Assembly (NCBI GenBank): GCA_027924585.1
Contig: BSBM01000307.1
Span: 16,849,501-16,913,500, forward strand
Source: Larix kaempferi
Lineage: Eukaryota > Streptophyta > Pinopsida > Pinales > Pinaceae
Direction: 5' to 3'
DNA length: 64,000 nucleotides
Part shown: piece after piece, positions 10,721 through 21,949 of the stretch
Layout: every line of letters starts with the position of its first letter
How positions within the stretch are numbered: position 1 is the stretch's first letter
Notes under the pieces: generated by a model
What the model was told of the DNA's origin: nothing
The model's database searches: none
The model's input: only the letters and a program-made list of their open reading frames with translations
Program-made: the position numbers and the translations under genes

Positions 10721-11292
10721 CATTAGTTAAAATGGGCCTCCCAAGGAAAATAATAAAATAATAGTTAAAATAATAAAATAATATTTATTAATTTTGGAGG
10801 AAGAAAGAAAAAAAACTACTTTTTCTTCTTCTTCGTATTTTCAACATATTTCCATGCATTTTTACTCAAATTTCAAGCGGGAGCACTCGTTGGATGCGGA
10901 ATTAAATTCCGCATCCAACGAGTACCCACACTGCATACTTTTGACGGACCTCGCTTCCCCAAAAACAAGAAATCATCACGTTTGTCAGGTATTTCTTGTT
11001 TTTGGGGAAGTGTGGTCTATCAAAAGTATGCAGTTTGGGTACTCGTTGGATGCAGAATTTAATTCCGCATCCAATGAGTGCTTCCACTCGAAATTTGAGT
11101 AAAAACACAGGGAGATATGTTGAAAATATGAACAAAAAAATTAGTTCTTTTTATGACAAATATCTCAAGTCAACCATTATGGTTGACTCATTTTATTGAA
11201 ATTCTATTGGTTCTTGAATCCAACTAATCAAGAAATTATGGTTGTCTCGTTTTCTTTTAAGGCCCATTTTAGACCCCAAATTTCATCTAATG
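10721..11292. mobile_element. Foldback element, copy 2
   Basis: The two halves are inverted copies over almost their whole length. Blocks such as GCACTCGTTGGATGCGGAA, TCAACATAT and ACTCAAATTTC recur in reverse complement, around a loop near 10978-10995. The outer ends (CATTAG... and ...CTAATG) match the other two inverted-repeat elements. It lies between the last conserved pol residues and the polypurine tract of the copia element. No clear target duplication is seen. Confidence 0.8.
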
Positions 11293-12828
11293 ACCAAGCT
11301 TGTCTAAGAAGTATACAAACTTCGTCAATGATAGAGGCTTGGTCAACACATCGACAATCTACTCATCTATACGAATGCACTGAAGTCTCACGACACCTCT
11401 CCGGACCATATCTCTGATGAAGTGATACTTCATATCAATGTGTTTCGATCTATCATGAAACACTGAATTCTTAGAAAGCTTCATGCAACTCTAGTTATCA
11501 AAATGGATACCGATTAGCTCAAGCTTTCCACCAAACAAAACAGCTGGTAGCTTCCTAAGCCACACTACTTCTCTGCAGGCATCACTGACAACAATATATT
11601 CAACTTCTGCTATGCTCTGAGCTATGGAACCCTATTTACTGTTGGACCAAGAGATCATGGCTGATCCCATACTGAAGCAACACCCGGATGTGCTTTTTCG
11701 GTCCACTACACTGCCAGCCCAATCAGAGTCAGCATAACCAAGTAACATCACTCCACTACTAGAAGTGTATCTAAACCTATAAGCAATAGTGCCCCGCAAG
11801 TATCTAAGCACATGATTCGCAGCTACCCAATGTATGTGCTTAGGCTCAGACATAAACTAACTTAGTGCACTCACTGCATAACATATATTTGGTCTAGTAT
11901 GTACCAAGTACATCAATGATCCAATAAGCTGACGGTACAAGGTAGGATCCACTGACTTTGAACAAGAAGCTGACTCACGTAGCTTCTTCAAATTTGACAC
12001 CATAGGTGTGTTCATGGGCTTGCAGTCATGCATCCCAAATATTCGCAATATATCAACTGCATACTTACCTTGTGCAAAGTAGATCTCGTCTGACTTTTGC
12101 CAGACCTCTAGACCAAGGAATTAATGCATAAGACCTAGATCCTTCATCTCAAATTTTGAAGTGAGCTCCCTCTTACACTGAGTTGTTAGTTGTTCCTCTC
12201 TAGTAAGAAAAAAGTCATCGACATATAAGACCAAGATCAAAGGATGATTTTGTACAACCTTGAAATACATGTTGGAGTTAGCAACACTCTTGGAGAAATC
12301 CAAGCTACGAAGGTAACTATGAATTTTTGCATACCAGACCCTTGGAGCATGTTTTAATCCATACAAGACTTTCTTCAGTTTGCAGACATTGGATTCCTTC
12401 CCATGGATCACAAAACCTTCTACCTGCTCTAAGTAGACTTCTTCTTCAATTTTTCTGTTAAGAAAAGGTGTCTTCACTTCCATCTGGTGAAGTTTCCATC
12501 CAAAAACTACATCGAGGGAGATAATTGTTCTGATGGTGGTGTATCTGGAAACTGGAGCAAAGGTTTCATCATAATCTATACCTTCCTTTTGAGAGAAACC
12601 ATGAGCTACAAACCTTGCTTTGTATTTTTCAATACTTCCATTAGTATCATGTTTGATTTTGTAAATCCACTTAGAAGTCACTATGGACTTCCCCTTTGGT
12701 CTTGGGACCACTTCCCATACATCATTTTTCATGATAGAATTGTACTCTTCTATCATTGCATATTTCCATACCTGTTGTTTGGATGCTTCCTCATAAGTTG
12801 AAGGTTCTGCATCAATGAGGTGGCCCAA
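11293..12828 (-). pseudogene. Copia reverse transcriptase and RNase H
   Basis: The frame from 12828 carries SKWIYKIKHDTNGSIEKYKA, SRYTTIRTI and the catalytic LYVDD at about 12225. A stop after LGLMH (12121) and another near 11855 interrupt it. The RNase H follows with YADSDWAG, KSTSGCCFS and AEVEYIV; stops lie near 11638, 11493 and 11360. The C-terminal DVLTKPLS block is still readable near 11335. The domain order and motifs are standard for copia elements. The last residues of pol are separated from the polypurine tract by the foldback element at 10721-11292. Confidence 0.85.
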
Positions 12829-13154
12829 CTAAGTAATAATACTAGAGTACTTCTGAGGCTTCTTGCTTTCTCTAAAATTTCCTAAAGGAGCTTTATGCTT
12901 TTCTGCTTCTTGTAGAGTTTCACGAAACCAAGCAGGTCTTCTTTTTGAAGGAGGAGCCTCAAGCAATTCTTCGGTAGGCTTCTTTGGTTCTATCACAACA
13001 TCTTGAATTGAAGGATCATCTTCCTACTCCCTTTTATCACCTAAATGAGGAGAATTCGGGACTTCTGAAGGAGGAATTCATTTGGAAGCTATTTAGATCG
13101 ACAAAAAACAACTTCTTCATGAAATATCACTTCTCTACTAACCTCAATGTATTT

Positions 13155-13854
13155 CTAACCCAGAACATAGATACGATAGGCTTTTGAGCTTTCACTGTAA
13201 CCAACAAACCTACCTTTCTTTCTGGAAGGCTCCAACTTTGTTCTCTTTTCTTTGGGCACATGGATATAGACTGGCATGCCAAAAATCCTCATGTGATCAT
13301 ATGTTGGTTTCTTACCTGTAAATATTTCCTCTGGAGTCTTCTCCCCCAAAATATCATGAGGGCTTATGTTTTGTATGTATACAATAGTATTGGCAAACTC
13401 AACCCATAGAGATAGAGGAATATTTAGATCGCATAACATGGATTTGGAAGCTTCACATATTGTCCTGTTCTTTCTTTCTGCAACCTCATTCTGTTGAGGG
13501 TTGTAAGGAACAGTTAGCTCCCTCTTGATCCCTGCTTCTCGACAAATATCATCAAAATGACGAGATTCAAACTCACCCCCATTATCTGACCTCAAGATAC
13601 GAATGTGCCTTCCTTTCTGATTTTCAACTAGTGCCTTGCATTCTTTGAACTTATCGAAAGTTTCATTCAGTCTTTAGAAAATAGATCCAGAATTTGCGGG
13701 AGCAATCATCTATGAAAATAACATAATATAAACAACCACTCATCGAAGGTAAGGTCATAGGTCCACATATATCTGAATGAATTAAGTACAAGATACCTTT
13801 AAATCTATTGCTACTATTAGAAAAGGATTTATTGGCATTCTTGCAAAGAGCACA
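13155..13854 (-). pseudogene. Copia integrase
   Basis: The core begins at about 13790 with LIHSDICGPM (first aspartate) and VIFIDDCSR. It continues from 13595 with MRSDNGGEFES (second aspartate) and QQNEVAERKNRT (glutamate), so all three DDE residues are visible. The C-terminal GRFVGYSESSKAYRIY block follows. A stop/frameshift at about 13660 splits the core. The foldback element at 13855-14356 separates it from the preceding zinc-binding region, immediately after CALCKN. Confidence 0.85.
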
Positions 13855-14356
13855 CATTAGAGAAAATATGAGGTCTAAAATGGGCCTCCTAAGGAAAATA
13901 ATATAATAATAGTTAAAATAACAAAATAATATCTATGAATTTTGGAGGAAAAGAGAAAAAAAACTACATTTTCCTTCGTATTTTCAACATATCTCTCTGT
14001 CGTTGTACTCAAATTTCGAGCGGGAGCACTCATTGGATGTATAATTAAATTCTGTATCCAACGAGTACCCAAACTGCATACTTGTGATGTACCCCACCCC
14101 ACGAAAAATGAGAAATGCATAAAAAACACGCGTTACTTTCACGAGTTCTCCTGCTCAAAATTTGAGTAAAATGACAGGGAGATATGTTGAAAATACGAAT
14201 TAAAAAGTAGTTTTTTTTAATGTCAAATATGCCATGTCAACCATTATGGTTAAATATTTTCTTGAAATTCTATTGGCTCTTGAATTCAATCCCTTTTTTC
14301 TTACGAGGTGGTTCGTATTCTTATAGGCCCTTTTTAAACCCCAAATTTTCTCTAAT
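13855..14356. mobile_element. Foldback element, copy 3
   Basis: The ends read CATTAGAGAAAATATGAGG and, inverted, TTATTAGAGAAAATTTGGGG. The arms are inverted copies carrying the same words as copy 2 (GGGAGCACTC, CAACGAGTACCC, TTTTCAACATATCTC). The loop lies near 14110. It interrupts the copia integrase within the sequence joining GICKG to CALCKN. Clear target duplications are not visible. Confidence 0.8.
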
Positions 14357-15757
14357 AACCTTTACAAATACCATCATGCTCATAAGAAAACTCAGGCATA
14401 CCTGTTACCATCTTCTGTAGACCAGGAAGAGCTCTGTAATGAAGGTATCCAAACCTTCAATGCCATAGCTTACAGGGGTTGATTGTGTCGTGGACCAATG
14501 CCTGAATAGAATTCCTAGATGACTTGTAGAGGCCTCCCTCTCGAATTGCAATCATCATTGCTGAACTCATCTCTTCATTCTTGGGCCACAAAAGAGCCTT
14601 TCTATCCATGAAGATAACTCTGTAACCCTTATCTTCTAAACTTGCAATTGAGAGGAGATTCTTCTTTAAGCCAGGAACATACAACATCTCTTTGATATGT
14701 AAGGTAGTCCCTGAGCCAAGCTTAAAGGATGCTGAACCAATTCTTTCAGTGTCATAGGTGGTATCATCCCCAAGTTCCACCCAACCAGTAAACTTCTTCT
14801 TTATGAAGTTATTAAGGGCTTCTCGAAACCATGTCATATGCCTGGAAGCTCCACTGTCTACCAACCAGGACTTAACACTATTTGTAATGGATCCTAAGAG
14901 GGCTGAAACCAAATAGTACTCTCTTCTTGCTTCTTGATATTTGGTAGACTTATTTTTTTTCTTCTTCTTAGGTTCTTCTTCTGTAGCAGACGCCTGAAAT
15001 TTCCCTATGAACTTTATTTTTTCCTTTCTACAATTTGTGGCATAATGTCTCATCTTGTGACAATTAAAACATTCAATTTGATAAATGAATGTGCTTACCT
15101 TGAGGTTTCTTTCCTTTGTTCTTCTAATGAAAGAATTTCTTGCCTTTCTTTGTCTTGGCGGAAAGAGCAAGATTTCCTTCATTAGAGCCACCATTTTTGC
15201 TCTACATTCTTCCTTCTTCTTGTAAACTGTCATGCCATAATCTTTCAAAATTTGGTTGGACTTCACAAGCATTTACAATAGATAGAAAAGTTTCCTAAGA
15301 ACTAGGGAGACCATCAACAACAGTTTGAACAAGATTGCCATCATCTACTAGCTAGGAGTTGATCCTTTACCTGATAAATCTTTGAGAATAATGAGGTCAC
15401 ACTTTCATCCTTTTCCATCTTCAAAGTACAGAGCTTGTTCTTCAAAACTCTTTTATGGATGGGAGCTTTCTTTTCATATAGTTTGGTCAATTTATCAAAG
15501 CATTCTTTGCCAATCTTCAACGAAGTTATGACAAGCATCAAGTTTTCTTTGACTGAATCATAGATGATTCTTCTTTCCTTGGGTTGCTTCTTTTTGAATG
15601 TTTCCCTTCTTTCATTTGAGGTAAGTTCTTCTACTACATTGATGATTAGGTCATCAAGATAATTTTCCTCCAATGTAGCCAAAATCCTTGTCTTCTAGGA
15701 GTTGAAGTTAGATGACCCTTCAAGTCCGTCCTCTGGCCTGAAAGAGATTGAAGCCAT
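14357..15757 (-). pseudogene. Copia gag, protease and start of the integrase region
   Basis: The frame starts at ATG 15757 (MASISF) but hits a TAG before the segment beginning LATLEENYLDD. The gag core (15682-15341) includes CFDKLTKLYE and SLFSKIYQVKDQL. The 14457-15272 frame holds a CX2CX4HX4C zinc knuckle at residues 68-81 and the protease active site DSGAS at residues 139-143. It then reads the YVPGLKKNLLSI block and the KLWH start of the pre-integrase domain. An in-frame stop follows KLWH, with conserved sequence beyond it up to the foldback element at 14356. Confidence 0.83.
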
Positions 15758-15866
15758 TACATTAGTCTGCTGAAACAAGTCTACAAAATTTTAACTTTCT
15801 CAGTTATGTACCAAGATCACGTAGGAAACATTAACTTGCTCCAAAATTGTTCTCTTCACATCCTCT

Positions 15867-15878
15867 GCTCTGATACCA
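15867..15878 (-). other. Primer-binding site of the copia element
   Basis: The minus strand reads TGGTATCAGAGC, the usual site complementary to initiator tRNA-Met, directly after the ACATTTAACA end of the 5' LTR. Confidence 0.9.
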
Positions 15879-15940
15879 TGTTAAATGTTTAACATAGATA
15901 TGAATTTGATAGTAGTAATAGTATTTTTAACGTTTAGCAC

Positions 15941-16696
15941 CTATTCACACCTATTCTCACCGCCTTCAGCGCCAACTGCAAATTCCCCACAAATACTTAT
16001 ACTTTCATTGTTTGTTCTATTGATGGGTGTAATATGTAGGTTGAACTGTTGTTGTGTCGGCCCTGTGAAACCAAAAATTGTTGTTGCACTGGCCCCGTGA
16101 AACCAGAAATCAATATATGGTCTTCCAGTTGAGGCATACAATCCATTCTCGGATCTAGAAGATTGACAGAGAAAAGGAATTCATGATAGCCATAGGGCCG
16201 TGACATCCTTTTTAGCTAGAAGAACATCATAACATCTAGAGGATTGTCCGAGAATCATTTGCAAAGGCAAGAAATCCTTCCTTGCCAATTTTACTATGTT
16301 CCTTATCCTCACATTATTTTTGAATGACTAATAAATAGCAGTTCCATTGCTGTTAAATCCCGACAACTCTTTATTCGATTAATGATAGAACATTGTTATA
16401 TTAAGGGAATGAGGACAACAAGAACATTTGGGATGTAAACCATTCAAAACATCCATGTGATATAGGGATACAGGTGAATCATAATTTACTCAAACTAGAT
16501 GACAAGACAACATGCATCTTGATGCAAATTGACAACATAAACAACTGCAAGAAACCAAAAATAATATTGTAAAAGTGCAAGTTCAGAGAAACTTATGAGG
16601 AAAACTGACAACTAAGGCATCAAAGATGATGCTACTAGGGTCTTGGAGCTTGTCGGGGTTAGCCAAAGAATGAACTCTAAATCTGTATGTCTCTCA
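15941..16696. other. Foreign-looking insert inside the 5' LTR
   Basis: This segment lies between the two copies of the LTR terminus. It contains a roughly 33-bp imperfect direct repeat at about 16039-16110, built on CCCTGTGAAACCA and CCCCGTGAAACCA words. Short minus-strand frames cross it, but I recognise no protein. It may be captured host DNA or a partial duplication product. Confidence 0.45.
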
Positions 16697-17279
16697 TGTT
16701 AAATTCTTAACATAGATTTAAATTTGATAGCAGTAACAATATTTTTAACTTTTAGCAGACTTAAAATTGCAAATATGAGATTTATAACAACAGTAAATGA
16801 GCACTAGGTAATCAACAGTAAAGTAAAAGACAACCATCCACAAGAACACGAATTTTTACCATGGGGAAAACCTTTTAAGGTATAAAAACCACAACAAGAA
16901 TAATCTTCTTTCATTATGAGATGATTGAGTTTTTACATGAGTAGATATAAAGAGTAGACTTATACATCAATATGCATTTGTTTCTAGGGCACACATACCA
17001 AGAGATACTTCCTGTAGATGATGAAGTCAACCTTGAATAGTATAATTGCTACCAAAAATCAGACTATCATACCTTTGTCAAACCCTAAACTTCTGTCACC
17101 AATCGTGACTATTATTGGATACCAATGAAGTTGAAGGAGGTAGCTATTGGTGCTTGATGACCATATAGTGCCTTGGCAGACTGTTAAAAAAATTCAGTGA
17201 CTGAGATAAACCTTCGAATGACTGAGTTGACCATCTGCTTCCTATTCTATGCCTTCGGTGGAATGAGATAAGGGATCAG

Positions 17280-17575
17280 TGTTGAGTAGAGGCCCTAATA
17301 GGGAAGTCGAATGTCATAGCCTGCTGGTATAGGCCCTTTAAAGGGATATTGTGAACTGTAGTTTCCCTAACAAGGTTTCCAGTGGACTGTAGCAGGCCCT
17401 AGCAGGGCTCATGTGGCATGGAACCAACCCTGACAGGGCTCGGGAAGCAGAAGAAAGGCCTTAGCAGGGATGCCTTTATATGGAGGATCCCTAACAGGGC
17501 TACTGGGACTTGAACCAGACCTTAAACAGAGTTTGGGTGGGGTGAATAAGCCCCTAACAAGACTTGGATGGAAGC
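17280..17575. repeat. Scattered CCCTAACAGGG-type motifs
   Basis: About eight variants of a short near-palindrome recur roughly every 25-35 bp, including CCCTAATAGGG, CCCTAGCAGGG, CCCTGACAGGG and CCCTAACAGGG. They lie inside the copia LTR in a more GC-rich patch than the rest of the LTR. Confidence 0.7.
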
Positions 17576-18393
17576 AAATCAGACTTCAACTGTGGCGGCT
17601 TCCTTCAAATAAAAAATCAGACCTCACAAAGAAGAGGGAGAGAAGATACCGATTTAGAACCCCACGGAATTGTCTTAGAGATCAGAGATGAAGAGATCAG
17701 ACGTGTCTTGTTCAAGTGGGAGCACTTCTTTATTTATAATTCTCCTTTGAGGATCACTTCCTTAGATTTAGGATTAAACAAATGATAGAATCCAATTTAG
17801 TTAGGGTTATAATATTTTATCTTTTACTTTTAACCCTTTGACTTTTATCTTGGTATTTTGGTCCTTTACTAGTGGGCTCTTGGACCTTCATTAGGATTTC
17901 ATGGTCCTTCAATAGTGGGCTCTTGGTCCTTCATTAGGGGTCCATGATCCTTTCTCTTTAAGCAAGTCATCTAAGACCTTTCTCTTGGTCTCTATGGTCC
18001 ACATGTGCGAACTCAAAGTACATCATCAGAAATAAAGAAGATTATTTTTGTTCTCCTTGGTGTCACCAAGGTCATGTGCTAGGTACATCAAGGGGATGCC
18101 AATCCATTGAGAAATTCCCATAGTCTACTGACCAAGGAGAGGAGTACATCACTTTCCTAGACCCAGTCTAGGGATTCTAGTGATGACCTGGTACCAGGTG
18201 CCTCAGCCCTAGACTGCATCAAGTTGAACAATGTCAACTACTTGATAACTAACCAAGTTCCTCCATTCTCCCAGAGAATGGCTCTCATACCCAAGATGAG
18301 CTTCAGTCCCTGACTAGAATCAAATTCCCAGTAGTTGACCAAGTGCCTCCATTCTCCCAGAGAATGGCTCTCGATGCTACTCAAAACTTAACA

Positions 18394-21077
18394 TCACATT
18401 CAACCAGTGTAAGCCCTTTGCCTCTCCTCGCTTTGGCCACAACCTCCTTAGCCATTTCTATAACCTTCAACATATCCATGCCATCAACATGCACACCCGA
18501 CATCCCAAATACATGCCCTTTTTTCCAAATATATGGAACTGAAGTCATGCTAACATGGGATATACAATACCCTCCTCCTGTGTGACCAACTAGACTTAAT
18601 CACATAATCAAAATCTTAAAAATCCACCATTTTCATTTCTTTTTATATCAATTTTGTATTGCCCCATCAACAAACGATAAATTTGGTTATGGTTTTTGTT
18701 ACACCTCAGAGTATCTATAGTGTTCCCTACAAGTCCACCAAGGGAAGGGGTTAAAAAAATATTTCGATATAAAGGCCAAGTTGAGGCATAGAGTGTTGAT
18801 TTGGGGCTAAATACCCCTAATCATGTCATGGATGGTCCGCTTGATTTCCAGCCCTACGAGGTGCTCGCCTTGTAGGGGTTGGTGCCCTTGGGGTGCTAAT
18901 CATTTGGATGCACTCGTTTATTTTCCATGTAAAAGGTGATAGCATTTGTTTAACACACCTCATTTGCTCACTTGGACCTATTTTACCCCTTCCTCTGGGA
19001 TGTGTACCCACAATTTGTACTTCCTTATTGAAGAAGCCTATAAGGATAATGAAGGAGGACGTTGAGGGCACACATCTGTTGGGGTTAGTTGAGGCATGGC
19101 ATCCTCCATTTGGAACACCTAGTACTTGGTGTAGCCTAATTACACTTTTATATTGTTATTTTATGTCTTTTTAGTGGCTTAGCCCCCAAATTTGTGGGTG
19201 AGCAAGCCAAAATGTTATATTTTCACATTATCTTGTAGGCTAATAACTTAAAATTAGGCGAGGTTAGTCTTATATAAATAGAGCTCCACTCTCATTGTAA
19301 AAATACAACAAGATATGGGCTCAATATAAGACCTTTTTTTTTCTACTAGTGCATTGGAGCTCTTGATGCTAGGTGTACCTCTCTTGGGATAATATTCTTT
19401 GCTTGAAGGATGAATGAAAGTGTTATCTAGGGTTTCTATTGCACATGCTATTGGTTGATGCTAGAATGGTTGTACTAACTCGAGCATAAAGGTGATCTAA
19501 GACAAAATTATGCTCATCTTTGTTAAAGAATCAATAAGTTATACTTTGACCTAGTTTAATGATGCTTTATGATGCATTACTCTTATGCGTTAGGGTTTCT
19601 TGCTAATATTTTGTTAACCTATCATTGTATTGGGTCATGGATTCCTTCACTTTCTCTAATTAGGCTCTTCAGCCTAACCCTTAAGGTTGTTAGTTGATGC
19701 CCAAATTGCAAGTATTGGAAGTCATTTCAAGAGAGAGGGGCATTGGTATCGATCTCTAAATGCCCTAGGGATTTAGACAAGAATCATATGCCCTATATTT
19801 TCAACAAAAACTATATCTCTTTTACCAATTTATTTGTCTTTTATTTTATAGACTTTTCTATATTGAAAAACCCTAAAAATATAATATTGTTGGAAAAACC
19901 CTAAAAATTTAGATAAATTCATAAAACCAAAAATATTTGCAATTTGATATTTCTTGTCCACCCACAAAATTTTCCCTAGTGGATTTATCCACAGAGCTCC
20001 GAGGGTGTCCTCATTTTCCTTGGTGCATCAGGAAACATCAATTTTCCCAAATTAGGGTTTCAACAGGGTTTTTGGCAATTTTGGCTAGATCATCAAGTGC
20101 AACCTAGTTCACTTGATCTTCTCCCCTTCAAAGCGCATTTTTATGAGGTAGTGCCTTGGGAAGTGTGAAAACCTACCTTGGGAATTGTGAAGTGTATTGA
20201 AAGACGTAATATTGATTGGTGTTGACTGGTAGATTGACTAATTAACTCATTTATATTATTTACGTGTCTTTATTATTCATTGTTGAATCCATATAAGGCA
20301 TCGATCTTGGTTGTAAGGCTAGTATGAGGGTGATTGCAGGTACTCATTCTTCCATTAAGGACTCTCCCCTAGGTTCAATAGTTACCCAAAGAAGTTAAGG
20401 AGGTATACTGAGGTGACATTGGGTCCTACCTCCTCTTACATGCTTACCATCACTAGCATGAGGCCATGCATTGTTTTCTTTAAAAGGACTACTAGTTTGA
20501 GTGGTAACAATTTGGATGTCTGGGCACTAGCACTATGAATCTATTGATAGGAGCAGACATGATAGATCTCGTGATAGATTGACTTTTATTATTTTCCATA
20601 TGCATTTTTCATACTCAGATTATCTGTACTATCTTTCACTATCTCAATGGGATTCCTTGTTGCATAGGAGAGTGAAGTTTCCATGTGCCTGGGTGCATGT
20701 TGGACTTGGAACCTTGAGGATTGAACCAAGAGACATTGAGAAAATAAAATACCAGATGTGCGGCATTTTAGGAAGCATAAGTTTGGAAACATAGTTATTG
20801 TCGTAGACAAACTATGAAATTGAACTTTCAAAGTTGTTTGTATGAGAGTGATGTGTGTCCCCACATCAAATAGAAGCTCATGCATTTGAACACTTGTGTT
20901 AGATAAGGTAGGTTAATTTTTGTGATAACGTCATGTCCATTGATAAGTGACTCCCTGATTGGCATGCAAAAACATTTTTTCAGGGATAAAAGAAATTGGA
21001 ATGCCAAGTACTAGAGTCACCCTTCGAATGAGATCATACTCTAGAATCAATCTTGTAACTAGATCATTTGCATGGAC
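18394..21077. other. Unassigned DNA without a convincing gene
   Basis: No frame here resembles a known protein. The part from about 19190 has LTR-like traits: a TATA box at 19271, a gradual AT bias, and repeated AAAAACCCTAAAAAT near 19866-19910. However, no matching second LTR or primer-binding site was found. The rest could be decayed element DNA or host intergenic sequence. Confidence 0.5.
19271..19280 (+). promoter_or_regulatory. Candidate TATA box
   Basis: TATATAAATA is followed by GAGCTCCACTCTCATT, a layout seen at LTR transcription starts. No downstream gene is recognisable. Confidence 0.4.
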
Positions 21078-21082
21078 AACTC

Positions 21083-21764
21083 TATGAAAATCCTCACAAC
21101 AGATCTAAGAGATGATGTATACCTCACAAGAGAAAGATTATGATTAAGCAGGAAAATAGAAGAAGAGTGGTCAATACAGTATAATGAGCAACAGAATAAT
21201 ATGGTAAAGTAGAACTCGGATAGAAGCAATAATACTTCACACACACTAGTTAATTAATCAAAATATGGACAAATAAATAGTACAATGGTAGAGAGGATTC
21301 GAATGCCTAAGGTGGCAATTCAAATTAGCCTCTCAGAGTGATCATAAGATCAATAGAGTGTCATCGGAGCACAACTAGGTGTCCTCATGATCATTGGAGC
21401 ACAACTGGAAGTCTTCATCATCATCAGTGGAGTCATCAATGCTCAAGTAACTGTCAACCATCAGTCAAACTGAGTCTGGTAGGTGTAACTGAGTATAAAC
21501 TGAAGACAACTGGACTGGTAGGTGAAGGAGGGCGAATTACTTCCTAAAATCAAGGAAGAAGGGCACATTAAGAAACTGGAGGGATAAAAATGAATAGTGA
21601 GAAGCTCTTGGGGGCTGGCTAACTGAGGGCTAGGTGCTGGACTGATGACTGGGAGGCATGCAAACCTTAGAATGCATGCAAACCCTAAAAGTGCATGCAT
21701 GACTGAAAATGTAAATGATCAAAATACTGGTGGGACTAGGATGGAGTATAGGAATATCCTAACA
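21083..21764 (-). repeat. 3' LTR of element A
   Basis: It matches 23217-23931 along its length. In minus orientation it starts TGTTAGGATATTCC. The other end reads TATGAAAATCC where the partner has TGTAAAAATCC, so its terminal CA is mutated. It has one TGTAACTGAG unit near 21484. Confidence 0.92.
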
Positions 21765-21949
21765 CCCCCCCTTAATCCATCCTAGGCCTTGGTAACTGAG
21801 ACCAAAGGTCACCCAATACAATGAATAATAACAGTCAATAAACCAAGGAAGTGGGGAAAATTTCATGGGAAAAATACCTCATCCCCAAAACAGACTGTAA
21901 GGCACACACAAAAATAAATGCTCCAAACTCAAGTAGGTGTGATGCTTGG

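Larger units (their letters stand above)
9693..18393 (-). mobile_element. Decayed Ty1/copia element with two foldback insertions
   Basis: The minus-strand order is 5' LTR (15879-18393), tRNA-Met-type primer site, gag, protease, integrase, reverse transcriptase, RNase H, polypurine tract and 3' LTR (to 10687). Integrase before reverse transcriptase defines Ty1/copia. The 3' LTR lacks its distal part, which is replaced by the inverted-repeat element at 8742-9692, so no target duplication can be checked. Foldback elements at 10721-11292 and 13855-14356 break pol. The many stops and frameshifts imply great age. Confidence 0.85.
15879..18393 (-). repeat. 5' LTR of the copia element, enlarged
   Basis: The minus-strand LTR starts TGTTAAGTTTTGAGTAG at 18393 and ends at 15879 beside the primer site. 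The LTR terminus occurs twice, at 15879-15940 and 16697-16757 (shared AACATAGAT, AATTTGATAG, ATTTTTAAC and TTTAGCA), enclosing about 750 bp of unrelated DNA. Without that insert the LTR would be about 1.7 kb. A TATA-like TTATAAATAA lies near 17735 on the minus strand. Confidence 0.8.

Noticed and set aside
15867-15878. Match to tRNA-Met
   Set aside because: Only the 12-base primer-binding site is present, not a tRNA gene. The same holds for the other primer sites.
15885-16206. Short frames in the LTR insert as a captured host gene
   Set aside because: The frames are short, overlap on both strands and are partly made by a 33-bp repeat; no protein family is recognisable without a search.
18826-19174. 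Overlapping frames on both strands
   Set aside because: No domain or homology is recognisable and the frames are short; probably chance.
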